NCBI GenBank assembly: GCA_947593515.1
Contig: CANQDQ010000015.1
Span: forward strand, 1-50,124
Reading direction: 5' to 3'
Length of the DNA: 50,124 bases
Source: an uncultured Bacteroidales bacterium
GTDB taxonomy: Bacteria > Bacteroidota > Bacteroidia > Bacteroidales > UBA11471
This document shows, piece by piece, positions 1-8,127 of this stretch. The position numbers and the translations under genes were made by a program. Numbering within the stretch: the first letter of the stretch is position 1; each line of letters starts with the position of its first letter. The notes under the pieces are model-generated. The model was not told the origin of the DNA and ran no database searches. It saw nothing but the letters and a program-made list of their open reading frames with translations.

Positions 1-1
1 C

Positions 2-61
2 CGGTGCGAGGTTCTGGGATCGGATACCTACAAGGAATACCTGCCGGCCTTGACACGATAA
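2..61 (+). CDS. C-terminal fragment of an unidentified protein (cut by window edge)
   Basis: Frame 2 is open from the left edge and ends at a TAA at 59-61, giving a 19-residue tail that ends in YKEYLPALTR. The tail is too short to assign a family. The next 467 bases carry no convincing gene. It could equally be chance coding, and I do not know the product. Confidence 0.3.
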   Translation, partial: RCEVLGSDTYKEYLPALTR

Positions 62-528
62 AAAATCAGAAAAACAATAGGGGAAACACAACATGGGCAA
101 ACGTCTCTCGACGAGTGTATACTGTTGGACGCCCTAAATTGACCACTAACAAGTTTTATAGCCAATAAGATGTATTAAAGAGGTAATCGAAAACCACTCG
201 ATTACCTCTTTGTTATATCGATTCACTGTTATGCCTCCTTATTCTTTGTGCAGAACTGCGAATGTTATCTTAGATTGGGAAGTCCCTTCGGTATGCTTGG
301 AACGGTGTATTGAATCGATGGTGTATTCTTCGAATATTATGCTTAATCTCCAATTCCGTTCAAATAACAACCATATACATATTATCAAACTTTGTTGCTT
401 AATTGTTACTCGCCTCATATTTAACCGATATAATATCATTATAATGAGTTATATATATTGTTGCTTTATCTTGGAGGGAAAAAGAAGAACAAAAGCTAAA
501 AACACGCGAACAAGAAAGACAGAAACAG
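62..528. other. AT-rich intergenic stretch with a strong hairpin and no convincing gene
   Basis: This 467-base stretch becomes very AT-rich after about 140. It holds a perfect hairpin at 177-211 and, from 448 onward, an open frame continuous with the WG-repeat gene but without ATG or GTG. Bases around 124-152 (ggacgccctaaattgaccac) vaguely recall terminal sequences of IS21-type elements, but no transposase is visible and I do not call an element. A 115-codon open frame at 210-557 shows no protein-like composition. Confidence 0.5.
177..211. terminator. Perfect 14-bp hairpin, probable terminator
   Basis: AAAGAGGTAATCGA at 177-190 is the exact reverse complement of TCGATTACCTCTTT at 198-211, with a 7-base loop (AAACCAC). 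The 3' arm ends in CTCTTT followed by GTTAT, a modest T-rich tail. It probably ends transcription from the gene to the left. The symmetry would let it work in both directions. Confidence 0.5.
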
Positions 529-2100
529 TTGTTAAGCACTCCGGACAAAGATATTGAAGAATATAAAGATGCGAACAACAAATTCGGTTTTCGAATAGAA
601 TCGACCGGAGAAGTAATCGTTTTACCAAAATATGATGACGCATGGAGTTTTAGCGAAGGTTTAGCTAAAGTGAATTTAAACGGCAAATGGGATTTTATCG
701 ACAAAACGGGAAAAGTGGTAATTTCATTAAAATATGATGCTGTATTACCTTTCAATGGAGGCTTTGCTCGGGTAAAATTAAACGGCAAATCTGGTTTTAT
801 CGACAAAACAGGAAAAGAGGTTATTCCGTTAATATATGATGAAGCATGGAATTTTAGCGAAGGTTTGGCTAAAGTAAAATTAAACGGTAAATGGGGTTTT
901 ATCGACAAAACAGGGAAAGAAATAATCCCGTTAATATATGATGCCGTAGGAAATTTTCAGGAAGGTTTGACTCGGGTAAAATTCAACGACAAATGGGGAT
1001 TTATCGACAAAACCGGGAAAGAGGTTATTCCGTTAATATATGATTGGGTAGAGATTTTTAGAGAAGGTTTGGCTTGGGTAAAATTAAATGACAAGTATGG
1101 TTTTATCGACAAAACCGGGAAAGAGGTAATCCCGTTAATATATGATGCCACAGGATATTTTAGCGAAGGTTTGGCTGCTGTAAAATTAAACGGTAAATGG
1201 GGTTTTATCGACAAAACAGGAAAAGTGGTTATTCCGTTAATATATGATAGCATATGGGTATGGGATTTCAACGAAGGTTTGGCTAAGGTAAAATTAAAAG
1301 GCAAAGAGGGATATATCGACAAAACAGGAAAAGTGATAATCCCGTTAATATATGATAAGGCAGAGAATTTTAGCGAAGGTTTGGCTAAGGTAAAATTAAA
1401 TGACAAAGTTGGCTTTATCGACAAAACAGGGAAAGAGATAAGTCCGTTAATATATGATTACGCAGAGAATTTTAGCGAAGGTTTGGCTTTGGTAAGATTA
1501 AACGACAAGTATGGTTATATCGACAGCAAGTATGGTTTTATCGACAAAACAGGAAAAGTGATAATCCCGTTAATATATGATAAGGCAGAGAATTTTAGCG
1601 AAGGTTTGGCTCGGGTAGAATTAAACGACAAAGTTGGCTTTATCGACAAAACAGGGAAAGAGATAAGTCCGTTAATATATGATAACGCAGAGAATTTTAG
1701 CGAAGATTTGGCTTTGGTAAGATTAAACGGCAAGTATGGTTTTATCGACAAAACAGGGAAAGTGATAATCCCGTTAATATATGGTCAGGTAGGGAGCTTC
1801 AACGAAGGTTTGGCTAAGGTAGCATTAAAAGGCAAAGAGGGATATAAAGAGGGATATATCGACAAAACAGGGAAAGTGATAATCCCGTTAATATATGATA
1901 AGGCTGAGAATTTTAGCGAAGGTTTGGCTCGGGTAAAATTAAACGGCAAATCTGGTTTTATCGATAAAACAGGAAAAGTGATAATCCCGTTAATATATCA
2001 TAACACAGGAGATTTTCACGAAGGTTTGGCTGAGGTAAAATTAAACGGTAAGTATGGTTTTATCGACAAAAGAGGAAATTGGGCGGCGGACTGGGATTGA
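529..2100 (+). CDS. WG-repeat protein
   Basis: The 523-residue product is almost entirely WG (KWG) repeats of about 34 residues, each with a core like KWGFIDKTGKEVIPLIYD followed by a variable FSEGLAKVKLNG segment. About 13 copies are present. WG repeats are thought to form beta-rich scaffolds; the role of this protein is unknown. No signal peptide is visible. The only usable start in frame is TTG at 529, yet the frame stays open upstream to a TGA at 445-447 and encodes a charged, protein-like stretch (KEEQKLKTREQERQKQLL). The true start may therefore be a non-ATG codon further up, or the 5' end may be truncated or frameshifted. The gene is AT-rich compared with its right-hand neighbours and stands alone, ending at a two-way terminator. 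Confidence 0.75.
   Translation: MLSTPDKDIEEYKDANNKFGFRIESTGEVIVLPKYDDAWSFSEGLAKVNLNGKWDFIDKTGKVVISLKYDAVLPFNGGFARVKLNGKSGFIDKTGKEVIPLIYDEAWNFSEGLAKVKLNGKWGFIDKTGKEIIPLIYDAVGNFQEGLTRVKFNDKWGFIDKTGKEVIPLIYDWVEIFREGLAWVKLNDKYGFIDKTGKEVIPLIYDATGYFSEGLAAVKLNGKWGFIDKTGKVVIPLIYDSIWVWDFNEGLAKVKLKGKEGYIDKTGKVIIPLIYDKAENFSEGLAKVKLNDKVGFIDKTGKEISPLIYDYAENFSEGLALVRLNDKYGYIDSKYGFIDKTGKVIIPLIYDKAENFSEGLARVELNDKVGFIDKTGKEISPLIYDNAENFSEDLALVRLNGKYGFIDKTGKVIIPLIYGQVGSFNEGLAKVALKGKEGYKEGYIDKTGKVIIPLIYDKAENFSEGLARVKLNGKSGFIDKTGKVIIPLIYHNTGDFHEGLAEVKLNGKYGFIDKRGNWAADWD
600..2090 (+). repeat. Tandem 102-bp coding repeats with higher-order and micro-duplications
   Basis: Units of about 102 bp repeat across the WG gene, with highly similar DNA such as TTTATCGACAAAACAGG and CCGTTAATATATGATNN. 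A two-unit block at about 1342-1560 (KAENFSEG...ISPLIYD) is repeated at about 1576-1770. Two micro-duplications break the period: AAGTATGGTT(A/T)TATCGAC is doubled around 1508-1545 (product KYGYIDSKYGFID) and AAAGAGGGATAT is doubled around 1834-1857 (product KEGYKEGY). These mark recent slippage or unequal recombination. Confidence 0.9.
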
Positions 2101-2117
2101 TTTGCCGTTAATAAAAC

Positions 2118-2149
2118 AGAGAAAGCGGGCTTGAAAGTCCGCTTTCTCT
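2118..2149. terminator. Bidirectional rho-independent terminator between convergent genes
   Basis: GAGAAAGCGG at 2119-2128 pairs perfectly with CCGCTTTCTC at 2139-2148, with one more A-T pair outside, around a 10-base loop. It lies between the stop of the WG-repeat gene (2100) and the stop of the minus-strand DUF4301 gene (2170). AT-rich flanks on both sides suit both directions. Confidence 0.75.
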
Positions 2150-2169
2150 ATATTATGCCGCTGCGGGAA

Positions 2170-3687
2170 TCATTGATGCTGTTCGCGCAAGAGGTCGTTT
2201 ACGGTCTTTACGGGGTTGAACGTACCGATAGGCACTTCGACGAAAAGGGTGTTCCAGTCGGACATGGCACCGTTCCAGAGACCGGGCAGTTCGAGCGCTT
2301 TCAACTCCTTGCCGCTCTTCGACTTGAAGGAGATGAATCCCGTATTTTTATCGACGTACTGCGGCAGGTCGTATTTGCGACCTTTTCCGTCTTTAACGGC
2401 GCACACCAAATCGACGGGATTGAAGTGGGTCGATTTGTCGAACAGGGCTTTCGAGGCGGGATTTTTCAGGTCGATTTGCGAGCTTTCCAGAATTTGCAGC
2501 GAATAGGAGCCGTCGGCATTGTAGGCGAGGAACGGACCGCCGCCGGGTTCGCCCACGTTTTTCACCATGCCGCAGACGCGCAGCGGGCGGCGCAGTTTCT
2601 TCAAGAGGTAAACCACGAGTTCGGCATCTTCCATTTTTTTGATGTCGGGGTGGCGGGTAAAGAGCTGCTGTTGCAGGAACAGAATGACGTCGCGCACGTC
2701 GTCCATCGTGTATTTGCCGCTTTCGAGAGTGGCAATGTAGGCGTCGATTTGTTTTTTCAGCGACACGAGCACGCCGCCGATGATTTTCTTGAAGCGCACG
2801 GTTTCGGGCTTGATGCGGTCGGGCACCACGTTGTCGATGTTCTTGATGAAGATGACGTCGGCATCGATGTCGTTGAGATTCTCGATCAGCGCACCGTGTC
2901 CGCCCGGACGGAAGAGCAGTTTGCCTTTGTCGCGGAACGGCTTGTTCTCCATATCGGCGGCAATGGTGTCGGTCGAGGGTTTCTGTTCGGAGAAGCTGAT
3001 ATGATACTTCACGCCGTACTCTTTTTCGTAAGCCGCCTGTTTGTCGGCAACGAGTTTTTTGAAATACGGCAGGTGTTCGTGCGAAACGGTGAAATGCACG
3101 TTCACATCGCCGGCTTCGTTGCGGGCGTACATGGCGCCTTCGGCGAGGTGTTCCTCCATAGCGGTGCGGTCGGCTGCCGCATAGTGGTGGAATTTGAGCA
3201 TACCTTTCGGCAGCGAGCCGTAATTCAGCCCCTTGTCGGAAAGGAGGTTGGAAACGACGGCTTTGTAATTGCCGGCAGCCATGAGGGCTTTCACGCCTTT
3301 GCCTTCGTTTTCGAGGCAGGCAGCGTCGAGGTCGGCAAAGAAAGCGAAGCGGTCGATGCGGTCAAAAAATTTCTTTTCAAAGTCGGTGGTCGGTTCGGTA
3401 TAATCGGCATCGAGAAATTCAAAAAGATTTTTGAACATACGGCTGGCGGCACCCGAAGCCGGCACGAATTTTACGATGGAAGGGTTGGTGGCGAGGTATT
3501 CGTCCCACACTTCAAGATAGTGGTCGGCAGCCGATGCGTCGAGAGCGAGAATGCCGTTGCCCAAACTTGCCGAAGCCTCCAATTTCAGATAGGGGAAACC
3601 TGTTTCGAAGCAGTGCAGCTGCTCTTTTATCTGTTGCTCGGATATGCCTTTTTGCTGCAACAGAAGCAAATCGTCTTGTGTTAACAT
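2170..3687 (-). CDS. DUF4301 family protein
   Basis: The 505-residue soluble protein starts MLTQDDLLLLQQKGISEQQI and matches my memory of the Bacteroidetes DUF4301 family (PF14134) in length and motifs. Recognisable conserved stretches are VKFVPASGAASRMFKNL near residue 75, FRPGGHGALIENLNDIDADV in the middle and GEPGGGPF later. The PASGAASRM and RPGGHGAL stretches resemble nucleotide-sugar-binding loops of sugar-phosphate nucleotidyltransferases, so an activity of that kind is possible but unproven. No signal peptide or membrane segment is seen. The ATG at 3687 lies about 47 bases after a good -7 element. The gene is monocistronic, divergent from the RelA/SpoT homologue and ends at the shared terminator. 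A long plus-strand open frame overlapping it is a shadow. Confidence 0.8.
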   Translation of the reverse strand: MLTQDDLLLLQQKGISEQQIKEQLHCFETGFPYLKLEASASLGNGILALDASAADHYLEVWDEYLATNPSIVKFVPASGAASRMFKNLFEFLDADYTEPTTDFEKKFFDRIDRFAFFADLDAACLENEGKGVKALMAAGNYKAVVSNLLSDKGLNYGSLPKGMLKFHHYAAADRTAMEEHLAEGAMYARNEAGDVNVHFTVSHEHLPYFKKLVADKQAAYEKEYGVKYHISFSEQKPSTDTIAADMENKPFRDKGKLLFRPGGHGALIENLNDIDADVIFIKNIDNVVPDRIKPETVRFKKIIGGVLVSLKKQIDAYIATLESGKYTMDDVRDVILFLQQQLFTRHPDIKKMEDAELVVYLLKKLRRPLRVCGMVKNVGEPGGGPFLAYNADGSYSLQILESSQIDLKNPASKALFDKSTHFNPVDLVCAVKDGKGRKYDLPQYVDKNTGFISFKSKSGKELKALELPGLWNGAMSDWNTLFVEVPIGTFNPVKTVNDLLREQHQ

Positions 3688-3702
3688 AGTATTTTGTTTA
3701 GA

Positions 3703-3714
3703 GTAATCGATTAC
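3703..3714. promoter_or_regulatory. 12-bp perfect palindrome in the leader of the DUF4301 gene
   Basis: GTAATCGATTAC is a perfect 12-bp inverted repeat about 15 bases before the DUF4301 start and downstream of its predicted promoter. It could be an operator or chance in AT-rich DNA. The hairpin at 177-211 uses the same GGTAATCGA/TCGATTACC words. Confidence 0.25.
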
Positions 3715-3733
3715 ATTCTTTTCAAAATGTTTT

Positions 3734-3741
3734 CAAATTTA
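3734..3741 (-). promoter_or_regulatory. Predicted -7 promoter element (TAAATTTG) for the DUF4301 gene
   Basis: On the minus strand the sequence reads TAAATTTG, an exact match to the Bacteroidetes TAnnTTTG element, about 47 bases before the start codon. No clear TTTG -33 element was found at the usual spacing. Confidence 0.55.
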
Positions 3742-3786
3742 GAAAAAAACATCGAGAAAAACAACATTCATCGAATAAAAAAATCT

Positions 3787-3794
3787 TATATTTG
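3787..3794 (+). promoter_or_regulatory. Predicted -7 promoter element (TATATTTG) for the RelA/SpoT homologue
   Basis: TATATTTG matches TAnnTTTG exactly and lies 28 bases before the ATG at 3823, leaving a short leader. It probably drives this gene and the lipoprotein after it. Confidence 0.65.
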
Positions 3795-3822
3795 AATCGG
3801 TTTTCAATTTCAGAGGCAAATC

Positions 3823-6054
3823 ATGGAGAAAATGGAATATTTTTCCGACGCCGAACGAAAAGAGTTTTGGCCGCTTTATCGGGCGCTGTTCCGCTCGGCG
3901 CGCGCCCTCATCGGAGAAAAAGAATTTCTGTTTTTGCGCCGGCACATTTCCGACGCCGTGCAATCGGGCAGCTACCTGCGCGACGGCAACGGCATCAACC
4001 GCCTGCTGCGCGACATCGCCACCGCCCTCATTCTGTCGCAGGAGGTGGGGCTCGACCGCAGCACGCTGGCTGCCGTGCTCACCTGCAACCTCGTGGTGGA
4101 AAACCGGCTTGCGACCGAGCAGGTGGAAGAGCTTTTCGGCGCGGACTGCGTGAAAATCATTCGCGGACTCATCAAAGCCAACAGCCTCTACGCCAAGCAG
4201 GAAACGGTGCAAAGCGACAACTTCCGCAACCTGCTGCTCACCTTCGCCGAAGACGTGCGGGTAATCATCATCATGATTGCCGACCGGCTGTGCCTCATGC
4301 GCATGATAAACCATCACCCGAACAACAAATTCCGCGAAAACGTGGCTTACGAGGCATCGTACCTCTACGCTCCCCTCGCCCACCGGCTGGGGCTGTACCG
4401 CATCAAGACGGAGCTGGAAGACCTCGCGCTGAAATACACCAACCGCGAAGCCTACGACCGCATCGCCCGCAAACTGAGCGAAACCAAAGAGTCGCGCGAC
4501 CGGTACATACGCGCATTCATCGCCCCCATTCAGGAAAAGCTGACGGCGGCGGGACTGAAATTCGAAATAAAGGGTCGGGTGAAATCCATTTCATCGATTC
4601 TGAACAAGATACGGAAACAGAACGTCGATATAGAGGGCATATACGACCTCTTTGCCATACGGGTGGTGCTCGACTCGCCGCCCGACCGAGAGTCGGCAGA
4701 GTGCTGGCACGTCTACTCCATCGTTACCGATATGTACCGCCCCAACCCGAAGCGGCTGAAAGACTGGCTGTCGGTACCTAAAAGCAACGGCTACGAATCG
4801 TTGCACATCACCGTGTGGGGTCCCGAAGACCGCTGGGTGGAGGTGCAGATACGCACCAAACGCATGGACGAAATCGCCGAGCGGGGACTCGCCGCCCACT
4901 GGAAATACAAGGGCATCAAAAGCGAAAAGGGTCTCGACGACTGGCTCAACAACGTGCGCGACGTGCTGGAATCGGGCGAGGGCGGTCCGCTGGAACTGAT
5001 GAAAGAGTTCCGCATGGACCTCTACGATAAAGAGGTTTTCGTGTTTTCGCCCAAAGGCGACCTTTACAAACTGGCGAAAGGGGCTACGGTGCTCGACTTC
5101 GCCTTTCTGATACACACCCGCATCGGCTGCAAATGTACGGGCGCGAAAGTGAACGGCAAAAACCAGACGATACGTTACAAACTCAAAAGCGGCGACACCA
5201 TCGAGGTGATAACCGCGCCCGCCCAAACGCCCAAACAGGAGTGGCTGTCGATTGCCACCACCTCGAAAGCGCGGGTGAAAATAAAACAAGCCCTCAACGA
5301 AATAGAGCACAAAGAGGCAGATCTCGGGAAAGAGCTGCTCATCCGCCGTTTCAAAAACCGGAAAATCGAGGTGAACGAATCGGTGCTGATGAAGGTGATG
5401 CGGAAAATGGGTTACAAAACCGTTACCGACTTCTACTGCGCGCTGGCTCAGGAGAAAATCGACGCCAACGACGTGCTCGACAGTTTCCACGAAACAGAGC
5501 GAAAAGAGAAAGAGAACGAAGAAAATGCCGAAAACCGCACGGCGGAAAATTTCGTCGCCGCACCGGTGCCCGTCGATGAAGCGGGCGAAGACGAAGTCGT
5601 CATCGATCAGAACATCAAAGGATTGGATTACAAGTTAGCGAAGTGCTGCAACCCGATATTCGGCGACAAGGTGTTCGGCTTCGTTTCGTCGCAGGGAAGC
5701 ATCAAGATACACCGCACCGACTGCCCCAACGCCGAAAACCTGCGGACGCAGTTTGGCTACCGCATCGTCAAGGCACGCTGGTCGGGCAAGCAGGGTTCGC
5801 AATACGCCATCGTGCTGCGGGTGGTGGGCAACGACGACATCGGCATCGTAACCAACATCACTTCCATTATCTCCAAAGAGAAACGGGTGATGATGCGCAA
5901 CATCTCCATCGACTCCGACGATGGACTGTTTCAAGGGCACATCACCGTGCTCGTCGATGACACGACGGCACTCAACGCCCTGATAAAGAAATTGAAAACC
6001 GTCAAAGGAGTGAAAAACGTAACGCGCGAAACGTTCTACCCGCAAAAAGATTGA
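3823..6054 (+). CDS. RelA/SpoT-family (p)ppGpp synthetase with decayed hydrolase site
   Basis: The 743 residues are laid out as a long RSH enzyme: N-terminal HD-like region (about 40-190), synthetase domain (about 245-365), TGS (about 402-465), a conserved cysteine region (YKLAKCCNP near 605) and a C-terminal ACT domain (about 663-743). The synthetase motifs are intact: GRVKSISSILNKI, GIYDLFAIRV, SNGYESLHITV and VEVQIRTKRMDEIAERG. RLKD at 311-314 is the RXKD form typical of bifunctional enzymes. The hydrolase motifs are lost: the usual HDxxED becomes CNLVVEN at 88-94 and the later RLHNMR becomes RLCLMR at 155-160. It should therefore make but not degrade (p)ppGpp, and another enzyme elsewhere must hydrolyse it. 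The next gene starts 3 bases after its stop. Confidence 0.92.
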   Translation: MEKMEYFSDAERKEFWPLYRALFRSARALIGEKEFLFLRRHISDAVQSGSYLRDGNGINRLLRDIATALILSQEVGLDRSTLAAVLTCNLVVENRLATEQVEELFGADCVKIIRGLIKANSLYAKQETVQSDNFRNLLLTFAEDVRVIIIMIADRLCLMRMINHHPNNKFRENVAYEASYLYAPLAHRLGLYRIKTELEDLALKYTNREAYDRIARKLSETKESRDRYIRAFIAPIQEKLTAAGLKFEIKGRVKSISSILNKIRKQNVDIEGIYDLFAIRVVLDSPPDRESAECWHVYSIVTDMYRPNPKRLKDWLSVPKSNGYESLHITVWGPEDRWVEVQIRTKRMDEIAERGLAAHWKYKGIKSEKGLDDWLNNVRDVLESGEGGPLELMKEFRMDLYDKEVFVFSPKGDLYKLAKGATVLDFAFLIHTRIGCKCTGAKVNGKNQTIRYKLKSGDTIEVITAPAQTPKQEWLSIATTSKARVKIKQALNEIEHKEADLGKELLIRRFKNRKIEVNESVLMKVMRKMGYKTVTDFYCALAQEKIDANDVLDSFHETERKEKENEENAENRTAENFVAAPVPVDEAGEDEVVIDQNIKGLDYKLAKCCNPIFGDKVFGFVSSQGSIKIHRTDCPNAENLRTQFGYRIVKARWSGKQGSQYAIVLRVVGNDDIGIVTNITSIISKEKRVMMRNISIDSDDGLFQGHITVLVDDTTALNALIKKLKTVKGVKNVTRETFYPQKD

Positions 6055-6057
6055 CCC

Positions 6058-6909
6058 ATGACACGCCGCCCCCTTTCCATACTGCCGCTCGCCGCACTGC
6101 TCGCCCTGCTCTCTTTCTGCGGGTGCCGAAGACACACCGAAGCCGAAACGCTGTACCGACGGGCGGAACAGGCATTCGGAGAGGGCGCATACAGCGCCGC
6201 CCAACGCCTCATCGACTCCATTCCGGAAGTCGATGCTACGGCATTCACATGGATACGGCGGGGCACGATGCTCAACCAACGCATCATTCTCGAATACAAC
6301 CGGCGAAACCTTGCCTATTTGGACAGTATTTTGCCGGAGGTACAGAGGGAGGAGCGGAAAATGGCATCGGAGTTCGTCCCTATCTTCGACCCCGAATCTT
6401 TGAGCGACACGCTCTATTACCACTTTGCCGACCGCTACGCCGGACGCACCGACACCTGCTGTCTGCGCATGGAATTTACCGTCGACGGACGGGCGCGGGT
6501 ATCGAGCGTATATTGCGGCAAAAAACCGCTGCGGCACATATCGGCAAAAGCCGAACTGCCCGACGGCTCGTATGCCCTCACCCCCACCGTACCCTACGAC
6601 GATGCGCGAAACTACCGCTTCATGCGCCCCGACGGCAGGTACAGCGAAGTGGTGTGCTACACAGGACACAGCCTGCGCCCCTTTGTGGAAATCATCGCCA
6701 CCACCGGAGAAAAACCGATAAAAATTTCGTATGCCGGCGAACACCCCTACTCTTATTATCTGTCGAAAGAAAACCGGCGTTCGTTCGAGAAGTGTTACCG
6801 ATACCTCTATCTCAAACACCGCGTCCGCAGCTTGGAACAGAACAAAGAGCTTGCCGAAAGGACTATCGAACTGCTCTCGCGCCAGCTCGCCGAAGAAAAC
6901 GATTGGTAA
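6058..6909 (+). CDS. Predicted lipoprotein of unknown function
   Basis: The 283-residue product has a signal peptide with a lipobox (LLSFCGC, lipidated Cys about residue 23). The mature part starts with a short helical stretch resembling one TPR ([20 protein letters not shown]), then a globular region, and ends in a charged coiled coil ([19 protein letters not shown]). I recognise no catalytic motif; similar small lipoproteins occur in Bacteroidales. It starts 3 bases after the RSH synthetase stop, so the two are probably co-transcribed, but a link to the stringent response is only inferred from position. Confidence 0.7.
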   Translation: MTRRPLSILPLAALLALLSFCGCRRHTEAETLYRRAEQAFGEGAYSAAQRLIDSIPEVDATAFTWIRRGTMLNQRIILEYNRRNLAYLDSILPEVQREERKMASEFVPIFDPESLSDTLYYHFADRYAGRTDTCCLRMEFTVDGRARVSSVYCGKKPLRHISAKAELPDGSYALTPTVPYDDARNYRFMRPDGRYSEVVCYTGHSLRPFVEIIATTGEKPIKISYAGEHPYSYYLSKENRRSFEKCYRYLYLKHRVRSLEQNKELAERTIELLSRQLAEENDW

Positions 6910-6968
6910 TAAAAAACGTATCGGCAGCGATTCTTGTCGTCCCATACGGAATTTTCAAAGAAATTTTC

Positions 6969-6976
6969 TACCTTTG
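6969..6976 (+). promoter_or_regulatory. Predicted -7 promoter element (TACCTTTG) for aroC
   Basis: TACCTTTG matches TAnnTTTG exactly, 63 bases before the aroC start, in the gap after the lipoprotein gene. It supports a start near 7040 rather than the much longer open frame. Confidence 0.6.
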
Positions 6977-7039
6977 CTTACGGAAAGGGTCGCATACCGG
7001 CAAACCGATATGCACCGCCAACCCGATAAAACAGATACG

Positions 7040-8116
7040 ATGATGAACAGTTTCGGACACATTTTCAGGCTTACCTCTTTCGGGGAGTCGCACGGCAAAG
7101 CCGTAGGCGGCGTGATAGACGGAATGCCCGCCGGAGTGAAAATCGATATGGACTTCATACAGCGGGAGCTCGACCGCCGGCGCCCGGGTCAGTCGGACAT
7201 CGTTACCGCCCGACAAGAGAGCGACCGCGTGGAATTGCTTTCCGGCGTTTTCGAGGGACGCTCCACCGGCACGCCGATAGGCTTCGCCGTTTACAACCAA
7301 GACCAGCACTCCGCCGATTACGATATGCTGCGCAACTGCTACCGCCCCTCGCACGCCGATTACACCTACACGCAGAAATACGGCATACGCGACCATCGGG
7401 GCGGAGGTCGTTCGTCGGCGCGCGAAACAATAGCCCGCTGCGTGGCGGGTGCGCTGGCAAAACTCGCCCTGCGCCCGCTCGGCATAGAGATACACGCCTA
7501 CACCTCGCAGGTGGGCGGCATCGTACTGCCCGGAACCTACACCGATTACGACCTTTCGCAAACCGACAGCAACAGCGTGCGCTGCCCCGACGAAGAAACG
7601 GCGCGGCAAATGATCGACCTCATTTCGGAAGTGAAAGCCGCCGGCGACACGATAGGCGGCGTCATCACCGGCGTGGCGCGCGGCATTCCTGCCGGATTGG
7701 GCGAACCGGTATTCCACAAACTGCACGCCGACCTCGGCGCCGCCATGTTAGGAATCAATGCAGTGAAAGGCTTTGAATACGGCATGGGATTTGCCGGTGC
7801 GGCACATCGCGGTTCGGAAATGAACGATGCGTTCATCGTGCGCGACGGTGTCGTTACGACGGCGACCAATCATTCGGGCGGCATACAGGGCGGCATATCC
7901 AACGGTCAGGACATCTGTTTCCGCGTCGCCTTCAAACCCGTCGCCACACTGCTGCAAGAGGTCGATACGGTCGATGCGGAGGGCAATCCCGTCGTGCTCA
8001 AAGCGCGCGGTCGCCACGACCCCTGCGTCCTGCCCCGCGCCGTGCCGGTGGTCGAAGCCATGACCGCCATGGTGCTGCTCGACCACTACCTGCTGAACAA
8101 AACACACCATATTTAA
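7040..8116 (+). CDS. aroC: Chorismate synthase
   Basis: This enzyme converts 5-enolpyruvylshikimate-3-phosphate to chorismate with reduced FMN, the last common step of aromatic amino acid synthesis. The 358 residues show the family signatures [16 protein letters not shown] at the N-terminus, [40 protein letters not shown] and [14 protein letters not shown]. Length is normal. The frame is open to 6731, but homology starts at MMNSFGHIF; the ATG could be 7040 or 7043. The M20 dipeptidase follows after 11 bases, suggesting shared transcription. Confidence 0.96.
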   Translation: MMNSFGHIFRLTSFGESHGKAVGGVIDGMPAGVKIDMDFIQRELDRRRPGQSDIVTARQESDRVELLSGVFEGRSTGTPIGFAVYNQDQHSADYDMLRNCYRPSHADYTYTQKYGIRDHRGGGRSSARETIARCVAGALAKLALRPLGIEIHAYTSQVGGIVLPGTYTDYDLSQTDSNSVRCPDEETARQMIDLISEVKAAGDTIGGVITGVARGIPAGLGEPVFHKLHADLGAAMLGINAVKGFEYGMGFAGAAHRGSEMNDAFIVRDGVVTTATNHSGGIQGGISNGQDICFRVAFKPVATLLQEVDTVDAEGNPVVLKARGRHDPCVLPRAVPVVEAMTAMVLLDHYLLNKTHHI

Positions 8117-8127
8117 CCTATACCCCT

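Noticed and set aside
600..2090. CRISPR-like array appearance of the 102-bp repeats
   Set aside because: The repeats are in frame, encode WG units, and the interspersed parts are also coding; unit length and lack of constant spacers rule out CRISPR.
2131..3684. Long plus-strand open frame (517 codons) opposite DUF4301
   Set aside because: It lies fully antisense to a well-supported gene, starts inside the terminator, and its composition is a mirror of the GC-rich codon use; no family resemblance.
6731..7039. N-terminal extension of aroC
   Set aside because: The extra 103 codons overlap the lipoprotein gene and the promoter, and chorismate synthase homology starts at MMNSFG.
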